The notes beneath the pieces were generated by a model. That model saw only the letters and a program-made list of their open reading frames with translations, searched no databases and was not told the origin of the DNA. This document shows positions 1 to 8,629 of a stretch of 47,513 nucleotides of DNA, piece by piece. The position numbers and the translations under genes are program-made. The DNA lies in NCBI GenBank assembly GCA_031285345.1, contig JAITWI010000038.1, positions 1 through 47,513 on the forward strand, in the 5' to 3' direction. Position 1 is the first letter of the stretch, and each line of letters opens with the position of its first letter. This DNA comes from Alistipes sp. Its GTDB lineage: Bacteria; Bacteroidota; Bacteroidia; Bacteroidales; Rikenellaceae.

Positions 1-1
1 G

Positions 2-1648
2 GTCTGCTGGACGGTTCCCGAGGTGGTTATCGAGGACTGGCCCACGATGGAGTACCGCGGATTTATGCTCGACGTGGCGCGCACCTTCGTTCCCAAGGAG
101 CGGGTCATGCGCCTTGTCGACAACATCGCCCACCACAAGATCAACAAATTTCACTGGCACCTGGCCGACGACGAGGGGTGGCGCGTGGAGATCAAAAGCC
201 ATCCCGAGCTGGCCGAAACGGGCGGTTTTCGCGGCGGCGATTCGCCCGTGTTTCCGGTCTACGGCGAGTGGGATTCGAAGTACGGCGGCTACTACACGCA
301 GGACGAGATTCGCCAGGTGGTGGCCTACGCGGCCGTGCGAGGCGTGGAGGTCATACCCGAGCTCGACCTGCCCGGCCACAGCCGTACGGCCGCTCGCGTC
401 CATCCCGAGATTTTGTGCGACTATCGGCCCTCCATGGAGGCGAGCGCGGGTTACGACACGCGCAACGTCTGGTGTGTGGCGCGCGAGGAGAACTACGCGA
501 TGCTGGACGACATAATTGGCGAACTGGCTCAACTTTTCCCCTCCGAAACGATAATGTTGGGCGGCGACGAGGTCTCTTCGTCGCAATGGGGCAAATGTCC
601 CCACTGCAAGGCGCTTATGGCCTCCCGCGGAATCTCCGAACCGGCGCGGTTGCAGGACGTTTTCATGTCGCGGGTGGCGGATATCGCCTCCCGGCACGGC
701 AAAAAAACGGGCGTGTGGAACGAGGCGGTGGAGGGCGAAACCATGGCGCGCACCACCACCGTGTGGGCGTGGGAGGGGATCGCCCAAGCGCGTCGTGCGG
801 CTGCGGCGGGCTATCCCACCGTGGTTTGCGCCGGCAAATATTTCTACTTCGACATGCGTCAGTCGCAGGGCGAGGTGGGGCACATCTGGGCGGGCATAGT
901 TTCGCCGGAGACGGTGTATGGTTTCGGGTTGGCGGCGGCAGGTTTCACGCCGACCGAGGCGGCTAACGTTCGCGGCGTGGAGGCTACGTTTTTCGCCGAG
1001 CTACTGCTTGAAAATGGCCTCGACTTTCTTGATTACCAACTATTTCCGCGGGTGTGTGCGTTGGCCGAAGTGGGTTGGACACCCGCCTCGGCCCGCGATT
1101 GGAATGACTTCGAAAGACGACTTTCGGGTGGTGCGGGAACTTCTAACGGCGCAGGGGGTTCCGGCAGCGCGGAGAGTCACTTCGCGCGCCTGAAGGCCAT
1201 GGGCATAAAGTATCGCGGTTCCGGAGCGGCCAACTTCGACCGCAACGAGCCGCCCGCCGCCGCGCTCAAAAAACCCGCCGTGACATTCACCAGCTCCATG
1301 CGCGAAAGCGGCCGCACGCCGTTCAGCCGCGTGGCGACCTACAAAGGCTCCGCCTACACCACCACCGCCTGCACCGAGGGTGACTGGCTGCTGTGGAGAT
1401 TCGCCGCCCCCGTCACCGCCTCCCGAATCGACATCAAAACGGGCTACGACCATCTGCAACGCGCCGGATTCCCCATCGGCAGGGTCGAGGTGAGCTACGA
1501 TGGCAGCACATTCGAGAGCGTCGCCCGACTGCACGACCTAAAAGCCACCATCAGGCCGCAAAGGCCCGTTCGCGCCATCCGCGTGGTGAGCGAATCCCAC
1601 GGCAACGGCGAAAGCTTTACTATAATTCAACCTCTTAAAATCCGATAA
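2..1648 (+). CDS. Beta-N-acetylhexosaminidase, GH20 (5' end outside window)
   Basis: Hydrolyses terminal beta-linked GlcNAc/GalNAc from glycans, probably in the periplasm or at the surface. The reading frame is open to the window edge, so the N-terminus (signal peptide and GH20b domain) is missing. Visible GH20 marks are the opening TMEYRGFMLDVAR, the HWHLADDEGWR strand, PELDLPGH, and the catalytic Asp-Glu pair in LGGDEV (codons at 566 and 569), followed by VWNEA and YFDMRQS of the substrate pocket. The last ~120 residues look like a discoidin/CBM32-type beta-sandwich (LLWRFAAPVTASRIDI, VEVSYDGSTF). A short Gly/Ser/Ala-rich stretch near 1120-1175 joins the two parts. A sodium symporter follows 101 nt downstream, suggesting amino-sugar use, which is inference. 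Confidence 0.93.
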   Translation, partial: VCWTVPEVVIEDWPTMEYRGFMLDVARTFVPKERVMRLVDNIAHHKINKFHWHLADDEGWRVEIKSHPELAETGGFRGGDSPVFPVYGEWDSKYGGYYTQDEIRQVVAYAAVRGVEVIPELDLPGHSRTAARVHPEILCDYRPSMEASAGYDTRNVWCVAREENYAMLDDIIGELAQLFPSETIMLGGDEVSSSQWGKCPHCKALMASRGISEPARLQDVFMSRVADIASRHGKKTGVWNEAVEGETMARTTTVWAWEGIAQARRAAAAGYPTVVCAGKYFYFDMRQSQGEVGHIWAGIVSPETVYGFGLAAAGFTPTEAANVRGVEATFFAELLLENGLDFLDYQLFPRVCALAEVGWTPASARDWNDFERRLSGGAGTSNGAGGSGSAESHFARLKAMGIKYRGSGAANFDRNEPPAAALKKPAVTFTSSMRESGRTPFSRVATYKGSAYTTTACTEGDWLLWRFAAPVTASRIDIKTGYDHLQRAGFPIGRVEVSYDGSTFESVARLHDLKATIRPQRPVRAIRVVSESHGNGESFTIIQPLKIR

Positions 1649-1749
1649 GCCTCTAAGGCGCAATCAACAAGGCCTCGACGCAATCCTTAAAGCTCCGACG
1701 CAACCGATAAAGTCTCGGCGTAACCAATAAAAACATCCCGACCGCACCC

Positions 1750-3402
1750 ATGAACCCCTACATAATTTTATCCGCGATAGCGGGCTATTTGGCGCTCTTT
1801 TTCGTGATTGCGTGGCTCACTGGCCGCCGGGCCGACAACGAGGGATTTTTTGTGGGCAACCGCCGCTCGCCGTGGTTGGTGGTTGCCATCGGGATGATCG
1901 CCGCGCCTATGTCGGGGGTGACGTTCGTGTCGGTACCGGGGATGGTGGGGACGAGCGGATTCGCCTACCTGCAAATGGCGATGGGTTTCGTGGTTGGCTA
2001 TCTGGTGATCGCTTTCGTATTGGTGCCGTCGCTCTATCGCCGCAAGATCGTGTCGGTGTATGAGTATCTGGACGGTCGGTTCGGGGGGTCGAGCTACCGC
2101 ACCGGGGCGTGGTTTTTCTTCGTGAGCAAGATGCTGGGGGCGACGGTGAAGATATATTTGGTGTGCCTGGTGTTGCAGATGATCGTTTGGGAGCCGTTGG
2201 GGGTTCCTTTTGCGGCGGGCTCGGCGGCGCTGATGTTTTTGGTGTGGCTCTACACTTTTCGGGGCGGGGTTCGGTCGTTGGTGTGGACGGACGCGCTCAA
2301 GACGCTGTTTCTGTTCGCCAGTGTGGGGCTTTCGATATGGTTCATCGCGCGGGAGATGGGGTTGTCTTTAGGGGATTTTTCGCGTACGGTTGGCGACTCG
2401 GAACTGTCTCGCGTATTCTTTTTCGACGACGTGAACGACCGCCGCTACTTTTTCAAGCAGTTTTTTTCGGGACTTTTCATCGTCATCGCCATGACGGGGC
2501 TCGATCAGGATATGATGCAGTTGCCGCTCAGTTGCCGTTCGCCGCGCGATTCGCAGAAGAATTTCGTGCTCTCGGGGGCGATGCAGTTTGTGGCGATTTT
2601 CGGGTTCCTGTGCCTCGGGGTGCTGCTGCATCTCTTTGTCGAGGCGAGAGAAGTTGCGGCGACAGGTGCGGATTTGGCGGGCGCGGCAGGAGCTTCGGTC
2701 GGCGCGGCGGGCGCTTCGGTCGGTGCGGATTTGGCAGGCGCTTCGACCGCGGTTTCAGCCGCCTCTTCAGTTGTCGCTCCGGCGGGCGACGGACTGTTTC
2801 CGTTTGTGGCGGTTTCGTCGGGGCTTCCGGCGGTGGTGGGGGTTGTTTTCGCGCTCGGACTGGTGGCCTCCACCTGGTCGGCGGCGGGATCGGCGCTCAC
2901 CTCACTCACCACCTCGTTCACGGTCGACATTTTGGGCGGCGGGCGGCTGACGGGCAGCGCGAATGACGCTGGCGGAACCGGCAACAAGAACGGAGCGAAC
3001 TCGGCCGATAATTCACAAGGCGAAGCGCGGCTCGGGCGGATGCGGCGACTGGTGCACACGGCGATGGCGGCGGCGATGGTGGGGGTAGTTTTGGCGTTTC
3101 GAGCGTTGGCGCACACCAGCGTCATCGACGCGGTGTACACTCTGGCGAGCTACACCTACGGGCCCATCCTCGGCATGTTCGCGTTCGGACTACTGACTCG
3201 GCGGCGGGTGCGCGACCGGTGGGTGCCGTTGGTGGCGGTGGCGGCTCCGGCGTTGTGTCTGATGCTCGATTTGAACTCCGAGGCGTGGTTCGGCGGCTAC
3301 CGTTTCGGCTATGAGCTATTGATAATGAACGCGCTGTTCACTTTCGCGGGTATGGCGGCGCTTGGAAAGCAAACAACTCCCCAATCGGTTAAAGCGGAAT
3401 AA
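1750..3402 (+). CDS. Sodium:solute symporter (SSS family)
   Basis: Inner-membrane cotransporter of the SSS/SLC5 fold, 550 residues with about 13 hydrophobic segments. Family marks are the N-terminal ADNEGFFVGNRRSPW region, the GMIAAPMSGVTFVSVPG helix, and the MTGLDQDMMQ...SQKNFVLSG stretch. The substrate cannot be read from sequence; the upstream GH20 gene makes an amino sugar or sialic acid plausible. Roughly residues 297-350 (about 2640-2800) are an Ala/Gly/Ser/Val-rich insertion between two membrane segments, with a 21-nt direct repeat encoding AAGASVG twice. A second hydrophilic stretch (around 2945-3030, rich in Asn and Gly) sits in another loop. Start is the ATG at 1750, giving a normal first helix. 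Confidence 0.9.
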   Translation: MNPYIILSAIAGYLALFFVIAWLTGRRADNEGFFVGNRRSPWLVVAIGMIAAPMSGVTFVSVPGMVGTSGFAYLQMAMGFVVGYLVIAFVLVPSLYRRKIVSVYEYLDGRFGGSSYRTGAWFFFVSKMLGATVKIYLVCLVLQMIVWEPLGVPFAAGSAALMFLVWLYTFRGGVRSLVWTDALKTLFLFASVGLSIWFIAREMGLSLGDFSRTVGDSELSRVFFFDDVNDRRYFFKQFFSGLFIVIAMTGLDQDMMQLPLSCRSPRDSQKNFVLSGAMQFVAIFGFLCLGVLLHLFVEAREVAATGADLAGAAGASVGAAGASVGADLAGASTAVSAASSVVAPAGDGLFPFVAVSSGLPAVVGVVFALGLVASTWSAAGSALTSLTTSFTVDILGGGRLTGSANDAGGTGNKNGANSADNSQGEARLGRMRRLVHTAMAAAMVGVVLAFRALAHTSVIDAVYTLASYTYGPILGMFAFGLLTRRRVRDRWVPLVAVAAPALCLMLDLNSEAWFGGYRFGYELLIMNALFTFAGMAALGKQTTPQSVKAE

Positions 3403-3425
3403 AATCATTTGAATTTTTCAATTTA

Positions 3426-4550
3426 ATGTCGCGTAACGATCTGCAAACCATATTGATGCCCATTGCGATGGTGACGGGCGGAGTGCTCCACGATTTCGTC
3501 GCGCGGTTGAATTTCACCACCCCATGGATGATCTTCGCAATGCTGTTCATACCGTTTTGCGGGGCGCGGGTGCGCGAATTGCGATTGTCGGGACTGCACG
3601 GCTGGATGATCGCGTTCCAGGTGGTGGTGGCAGTGGCTATCTATCTTGTGATCAGTATTTTCGACGAAGACATAGCGCAGGGGGCGATGATATGCGTGTT
3701 GGCTCCCACGGCGACGGCGGCGGTGGTGATAGCCTCGATGTTGGGGGCGCGCATCTCTACCATGATCAGCTATTCGCTGGTGGTGAACGTGGTGGCGGCG
3801 GTCGCCGCACCGTTGTTTTTTTCGCTCATTTCGGCCTCCGGAGGCGTTCCTGTGCCCGAAATTGTCGTCGCCTCTCTTTCCGAAACCACCATCATCTCAG
3901 AAACCGCCGGCACCCTTCCCGAGGTTGCCACCACTCTTTCCGAAACCGCCGCCGCTATTCACGAAACTGCCAGTACCGGGGCCACCACCATCCCCGAAAC
4001 CAACATCCTTTCCGAGACAGCCAGCACGACCGGAGCGTCGTTTTCAAGCGCCAACGCCACACCATCGGCCGCGGCGACGTTTTGGGACTCTTTCGTGACG
4101 ATTTTCCTGCGAGTAATTCCGGTTATCGTTTTGCCGTTGGCGGCTGCGTTGACACTCAGACTGTTGGCTCCGCGCGCAGCCGATTTCGTAGCCCGTCTCA
4201 AGCCGGTGTCGTTCTACATTTGGGTGGCCTCGCTGGTGGTGGTGTCGGGCAGCGTGGTCGACTTCATCGCGCAGCAACGAGACCTCACCCTCGGCAAGGG
4301 GCTCGCGATGGCCGGCATTGCGCTGACAATATGCGTGTTGCAGTTTTTTGTCGGGCGATGGATCGGCGCGCGATATGGCGAAAAGGTGGCGGGCGGACAG
4401 GCTTTGGGGCAGAAGAACACCATACTTGCGATATGGCTGGCGCAGACCTATCTCAACCCCGTGAGTTCGATCGCTCCGGCGGCTTACGTGCTGTGGCAGA
4501 ACCTGTTCAACAGCGTGCAACTGTGGCAAAAGAACCGCCGCGATAAGTAG
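3426..4550 (+). CDS. Bile acid:sodium symporter-like (BASS) transporter
   Basis: Polytopic membrane protein of 374 residues starting 23 nt after the symporter, so probably co-transcribed. The helix CVLAPTATAAVVIASMLGA and the C-terminal GQKNTILAIWLAQTYLNP are typical of BASS/SBF-fold carriers in Bacteroidales; substrate unknown. Residues ~138-215 (about 3838-4075) form a Ser/Glu/Thr/Ala-rich insertion with recurring SETA-type units (LSETAAAIHETAS, NILSETAST), placed between two membrane segments where the family normally has a short loop. DNA there repeats a TTTCCGAAACC-like word. The transport call is moderately secure; the insertion is seen directly. Confidence 0.8.
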   Translation: MSRNDLQTILMPIAMVTGGVLHDFVARLNFTTPWMIFAMLFIPFCGARVRELRLSGLHGWMIAFQVVVAVAIYLVISIFDEDIAQGAMICVLAPTATAAVVIASMLGARISTMISYSLVVNVVAAVAAPLFFSLISASGGVPVPEIVVASLSETTIISETAGTLPEVATTLSETAAAIHETASTGATTIPETNILSETASTTGASFSSANATPSAAATFWDSFVTIFLRVIPVIVLPLAAALTLRLLAPRAADFVARLKPVSFYIWVASLVVVSGSVVDFIAQQRDLTLGKGLAMAGIALTICVLQFFVGRWIGARYGEKVAGGQALGQKNTILAIWLAQTYLNPVSSIAPAAYVLWQNLFNSVQLWQKNRRDK

Positions 4551-4571
4551 TAACTGCGGCGACCGTTCAAA

Positions 4572-4615
4572 TTATGTAGAGGGGGAAGTACTTACGTACT
4601 TCCCCCTCTACATAA
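4572..4615. terminator. Bidirectional hairpin terminator between convergent genes
   Basis: A perfect 20-bp inverted repeat (arms 4572-4591 and 4596-4615) with a 4-nt loop lies between the stop of the BASS transporter gene (4550) and the stop of ppdK (4630). The arms begin and end in A/T, so each strand has a short A-tract before and T-tract after the GC-rich stem, as expected for a terminator working in both directions. Confidence 0.9.
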
Positions 4616-4629
4616 AAGTGTGTTAGTGA

Positions 4630-7356
4630 CTACTGCTCGCTCAGCGCGGCGTGGGCTGCCGAAACGCGTGCGATGGGCACCCTGAACGGCGAGCACGACA
4701 CGTAGTTGAGCCCCGCGAAGTGGCAATACTCCACCGACGAGGGTTCGCCTCCGTGTTCGCCGCAGATGCCGCACTTGAGGTGCTCCTTCACGCCGCGGCC
4801 TTTGAACACCGCCTCGCGAATCAACTGCCCCACCCCGTTGCGGTCGAGAATCTGGAACGGGTCGGCGCGGATCAGCCCCTTGGCCAGATAGATGGGCAGG
4901 AACTTGCCTATGTCGTCGCGCGAAAAGCCCAGCGTCATCTGTGTCAGGTCGTTGGTGCCGAACGAGAAGAAGTCGGCCACCTCGGCGATTTGATTGGCGG
5001 TGACGGCCGCGCGGGGAACCTCGATCATCGTCCCCACCAGATAGTCGATCCGGTCGTTACGCTCGGCGAACACCTCTTCGGCGATGCGGTCGATGATATT
5101 CTTCTGATAGCGCAGCTCCTTGTGGTTACCCACCAACGGCACCATTATCTCGACGTGAACCGGCGTGCCGCCCCTCTTGACGTTCATCGCCGCCTCGACG
5201 ATGGCGCGGGTCTGCATCTCGGTGATCTCGGGATAGGTGTTGCCCAAGCGGGTTCCTCTGTGGCCCAACATGGGGTTCACCTCGGCCAGCGACTCGACCT
5301 TTGCGGCCACCTTTTCGAACGGCACCTTCATCGCCGCGGCGAGCTCTTTCTGCTCCTTTTCGTGATGGGGTACGAACTCGTGCAGCGGCGGATCGAGCAG
5401 GCGCACCGTCACCGGGTGGCCGTTCATGATCTTGAACAGCTCCTCGAAGTCGCCCCTCTGCATAGGCAGCAATTTGCCCAGAGCCACCCTGCGGCCGGCC
5501 TCGTCGTCGGCCAAAATCATTTCGCGGACGGCCATGATGCGTTCGCCCTCGAAGAACATGTGCTCCGTACGGCACAGGCCGATGCCCTCGGCACCGAACT
5601 CGAACGCCTGCTTGGCGTCGCGCGGGGTGTCGGCGTTGGCCCTCACCTTCATCTTGGCGTACTTGCCGGCCAGATCCATCAACTTGCCGAAGTCGCCGGA
5701 GAGGCTCGCGGCCATGGTGTCCACCTTGCCCAGATAGACCTCGCCCGTCGAGCCGTTGAGCGAAATCCAGTCGCCCTCCTTTATGGTCAGCCCGCCGACG
5801 CTTGCCGTGCGAGCCTTGTAGTCCACCTCGATATCGCCCGCGCCGCTCACGCAGCATTTGCCCATACCGCGAGCCACCACCGCCGCGTGGGAGGTCATCC
5901 CGCCGCGAGCAGTCAAAATACCGGCCGCCACGTTCATACCCGCCAAATCCTCCGGCGAGGTCTCGATGCGCACCAAAATCGCGGCCTGACCCTTTTCCAA
6001 TGCCTTTTCGGCATCCTCGGCGAAGAACACGATAGGCCCCGTGGCCGCACCCGGCGAAGCGGGCAGACCTTTGGTGATAACCTTCGCGTTGGCGATGGCG
6101 GTCTTGTCGAACACGGGGTGCAACAGTTCGTCCAACTTGGCCGGTTCGCAACGCAGCACAGCCGTCTTTTCGTCTATAAGCCCTTCGGCCAACATATCCA
6201 TCGCAATCTTGACCATCGCCGCGCCGGTGCGTTTGCCGCTGCGGCACTGAAGCATCCACAACTTGCCGTCCTGAATGGTGAACTCTATATCCTGCATGTC
6301 GGTGAAGTAGGTCTCCAGATGCTTCTGAATATCCCACAACTCCTTGTAAATCGACGGCATGATTTCCTCCAGCGAGGGGAACTTCGCCGCACGGTCGGCC
6401 TCCGACACTTTTTGGGCCACCGCCCAGCGCTTGCTCCCTTCGAGCGTGATCTGCTGCGGGGTGCGAATGCCCGCCACCACGTCCTCGCCCTGGGCGTTGA
6501 CCAGATACTCGCCGTTGAACAGGTTTTCGCCCGTAGCCGCGTCGCGAGAGAAGGCCACGCCCGTCGCCGAGTTGTCGCCCATGTTGCCGAACACCATCGC
6601 CTGCACGTTGACCGCCGTGCCCCACTCCGCCGGAATGTTGTTGAGCTTGCGGTACAAAATCGCGCGGTCGTTCATCCAGCTGCCGAACACGGCCATCACC
6701 GCGCCCCAAAGCTGTTCCCACGGATCGGACGGAAAATCCTTACCGGTCTGCTTCTTGACCGCCGCCTTGAACTGCCTTACGAGCTCTTTGAGGTCGTCCG
6801 TCGTCAGGTCGGTGTCGCCCGCCACTTTGCGAGCTTTTTTCATGTGGTCTATTATCTCCTCGAACGGATCTTCGTCCTCTTTCGACTGCGGTTTCATGTC
6901 CAACACCACGTCGCCGTACATCTGCACGAAGCGGCGATAGGAGTCCCATGCGAAACGGGGGTTGCCGCTCAACTTGGCGATCGCCTCCACAGCCGCGTCG
7001 TTCATACCCAAATTGAGGATGGTGTCCATCATGCCGGGCATCGAGGCGCGCGCACCGCTACGCACCGACACCAACAGCGGCATAGTTTTGTCGCCAAACT
7101 TGCGGCCCGTCTGCTCTTCGATCTGCTTCATTGCCTTTTCGACCTCGGGGCGAAGAATCTCCACCACTTTGTCGCGGCCGTCGCGGTAATACTCGGCGCA
7201 GACGTCGGTGGTGATGGTGAATCCCGGAGGAACCGGAATGCCTATCTTGTTCATTTCGGCCAGGTTGGCCCCTTTGCCACCTAACAGCTCCTTCATCTTT
7301 CCGTTGCCCTCGGCGGCCTTGTTGCCGAAGGTGTAAACTCTTTTTGTGTTTGGCAT
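4630..7356 (-). CDS. ppdK: Pyruvate, phosphate dikinase
   Basis: Interconverts PEP, AMP and PPi with pyruvate, ATP and Pi in the cytoplasm, linking glycolysis and gluconeogenesis in anaerobic Bacteroidota. 908 residues, slightly above the usual ~875-890. The N-terminal nucleotide-binding domain starts with VYTFGNKAAEGNGKM and LLGGKGANLAEM. The swivelling phosphohistidine is in GGMTSHAAVVARGMG (His490). The C-terminal PEP/pyruvate barrel ends with CGICGEHGGEPSSVEYC, which holds the catalytic Cys (about residue 865). It is a single-gene unit with its own promoter and terminator. No low-complexity insertion is seen. Confidence 0.98.
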   Translation of the reverse strand: MPNTKRVYTFGNKAAEGNGKMKELLGGKGANLAEMNKIGIPVPPGFTITTDVCAEYYRDGRDKVVEILRPEVEKAMKQIEEQTGRKFGDKTMPLLVSVRSGARASMPGMMDTILNLGMNDAAVEAIAKLSGNPRFAWDSYRRFVQMYGDVVLDMKPQSKEDEDPFEEIIDHMKKARKVAGDTDLTTDDLKELVRQFKAAVKKQTGKDFPSDPWEQLWGAVMAVFGSWMNDRAILYRKLNNIPAEWGTAVNVQAMVFGNMGDNSATGVAFSRDAATGENLFNGEYLVNAQGEDVVAGIRTPQQITLEGSKRWAVAQKVSEADRAAKFPSLEEIMPSIYKELWDIQKHLETYFTDMQDIEFTIQDGKLWMLQCRSGKRTGAAMVKIAMDMLAEGLIDEKTAVLRCEPAKLDELLHPVFDKTAIANAKVITKGLPASPGAATGPIVFFAEDAEKALEKGQAAILVRIETSPEDLAGMNVAAGILTARGGMTSHAAVVARGMGKCCVSGAGDIEVDYKARTASVGGLTIKEGDWISLNGSTGEVYLGKVDTMAASLSGDFGKLMDLAGKYAKMKVRANADTPRDAKQAFEFGAEGIGLCRTEHMFFEGERIMAVREMILADDEAGRRVALGKLLPMQRGDFEELFKIMNGHPVTVRLLDPPLHEFVPHHEKEQKELAAAMKVPFEKVAAKVESLAEVNPMLGHRGTRLGNTYPEITEMQTRAIVEAAMNVKRGGTPVHVEIMVPLVGNHKELRYQKNIIDRIAEEVFAERNDRIDYLVGTMIEVPRAAVTANQIAEVADFFSFGTNDLTQMTLGFSRDDIGKFLPIYLAKGLIRADPFQILDRNGVGQLIREAVFKGRGVKEHLKCGICGEHGGEPSSVEYCHFAGLNYVSCSPFRVPIARVSAAHAALSEQ

Positions 7357-7402
7357 ATTGTCAGCGTATTAATCGAATTTGACTCGTCTTCTATCTATTC
7401 TA

Positions 7403-7435
7403 CAAAAGTAATGTTTTTTGGCGAAAAAAGCCAAA
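7403..7435 (-). promoter_or_regulatory. Bacteroidota-type promoter of ppdK
   Basis: Read on the minus strand, TTTG (7432-7435) is followed after 21 nt by TACTTTTG (7403-7410). This matches the TTTG / TAnnTTTG promoter of the Bacteroidota primary sigma factor. The predicted transcript start lies about 40 nt before the ppdK ATG. Confidence 0.7.
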
Positions 7436-7497
7436 AATATTTCGTTATTTCTCAGATTAATTGGCTGTTAATTAATTCACAACCAAAAATCGGTCGA

Positions 7498-8628
7498 TCA
7501 GTTGGAGAGGGATATCCACACCGGAAAGTGGTCGCTGTATCCGCCGAGGTAGTCCCCGCCGTAGAACGTGCGCCACGGCTTGCGGGGCGAGGCGGGACCG
7601 GGCGAGACCGGTTCGGTCAAATACTCCCTCGCGTAGATGCCCGCTCCATCCAATTTCAACCGACGGCTCGCGGGTGCGGTCGGGCGATGGTTTTCGGGAT
7701 TCGAACGAGGAAGGTTTTCGGGATTCGGGTGAGTCAGGTTTTCGGGATTCGGGCGGGCGATGGACGGCGACACCATCATCCAGTCGTAGAGCAGCCAGCG
7801 ACCGCGGTAGCTGTACGATCCCCGACCTCTCAGATGTTGCTCGTAGTGGGGTGCGTACATGAATCCCCATGGCGAGCGCAGGTCGCCCAACGTTTTTCGG
7901 ACGACCTTTTCGCCTGGGGTGCCGTTCATGTCGCCCATCACGATTATGTTAGCGGCGGGGTCTTGCGCGAGCAGGTTTTCGAGTACCCGGCGCAACGCCG
8001 ACATGTTGCGGCGGCGGTATTGGTCGCTGTTGAGATTGGATGCCATGTGGCACACTATCAGATGGATGTGTTCGCCCGGCAGGCCACCGAACGCTTCGCT
8101 CGATGCTCCGTCGAACAAGCCGCCTGATGCCCCGCTCGATGCTCCGCCGGATGCCGCGCCGGGCAGGCCGCCGATGAGTTCGCCCTCGACGTGCAAAAAC
8201 TCGCGACCCGTGCCCGAGCCCACGAGCCGTGTCGCCGCCTCGTCCGGAAAAAACCTGTCGCCCTTGTAGAGCAGCGCCAGGTCGATACCGCGGCTATCGC
8301 CCGAGGTGAGATGGATGTAGTTGTAGTCGGTTTCGAGGCTCGTCACAAGGTCGCGCACCACCCCCTCGTTCTCGACCTCGGCAAGACCCACTATGTCGGC
8401 GTCGAGTTCGTCCAACACCCGCGCGAGGTTGGCCGTCTTTGTTCGATAACGCTCGGTGTTCCAGCCGTTAGCGCCTCCCGGAGTGTAGTCGGAGTCGTCG
8501 TAGAAGGGGCTCGGGATCGTGTCGTAGAGATTCTCCGTGTTCCAGAACGCGACGACCACACGCTCCTGTCCCCGCATGGACCAACAGATGGCAAAAAAAG
8601 CAATCGTTATGGCCGACAGCCGACGCAT
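7498..8628 (-). CDS. Endonuclease/exonuclease/phosphatase family protein, exported
   Basis: Metal-dependent phosphodiesterase fold of 376 residues with an N-terminal hydrophobic signal (MRRLSAITIAFFAICWS). Catalytic landmarks are FWNTENLYDT, GLAEVEN with the metal-binding Glu, VCHMASN, MGDMNGTPG and the terminal YSDHFPVW His. Its substrate (nucleic acid or another phosphodiester) is not evident. Two insertions break the fold: a Gly/Ala/Ser stretch near 8070-8178 after ELIGG, and a region near 7665-7760 made of 8-residue NPEN units. The start codon is 1 nt beyond the mnmA stop, so it is the last gene of the rpsP operon. Confidence 0.88.
   Translation of the reverse strand: MRRLSAITIAFFAICWSMRGQERVVVAFWNTENLYDTIPSPFYDDSDYTPGGANGWNTERYRTKTANLARVLDELDADIVGLAEVENEGVVRDLVTSLETDYNYIHLTSGDSRGIDLALLYKGDRFFPDEAATRLVGSGTGREFLHVEGELIGGLPGAASGGASSGASGGLFDGASSEAFGGLPGEHIHLIVCHMASNLNSDQYRRRNMSALRRVLENLLAQDPAANIIVMGDMNGTPGEKVVRKTLGDLRSPWGFMYAPHYEQHLRGRGSYSYRGRWLLYDWMMVSPSIARPNPENLTHPNPENLPRSNPENHRPTAPASRRLKLDGAGIYAREYLTEPVSPGPASPRKPWRTFYGGDYLGGYSDHFPVWISLSN
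7689..7751. repeat. 24-nt direct repeats inside the nuclease gene
   Basis: The 15-nt word GGTTTTCGGGATTCG occurs at 7689-7703, 7713-7727 and 7737-7751, an exact 24-nt period. It encodes successive NPENxxxx octapeptides in the nuclease and leaves the frame intact. Confidence 0.95.
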
Positions 8629-8629
8629 A

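Noticed and set aside
4651-7284. 877-codon open frame on the plus strand opposite ppdK
   Set aside because: It is an exact antisense shadow of a complete, well-recognised PPDK; its translation is His/Arg/Leu-rich without domains, as expected for the complement of GC-rich coding DNA.
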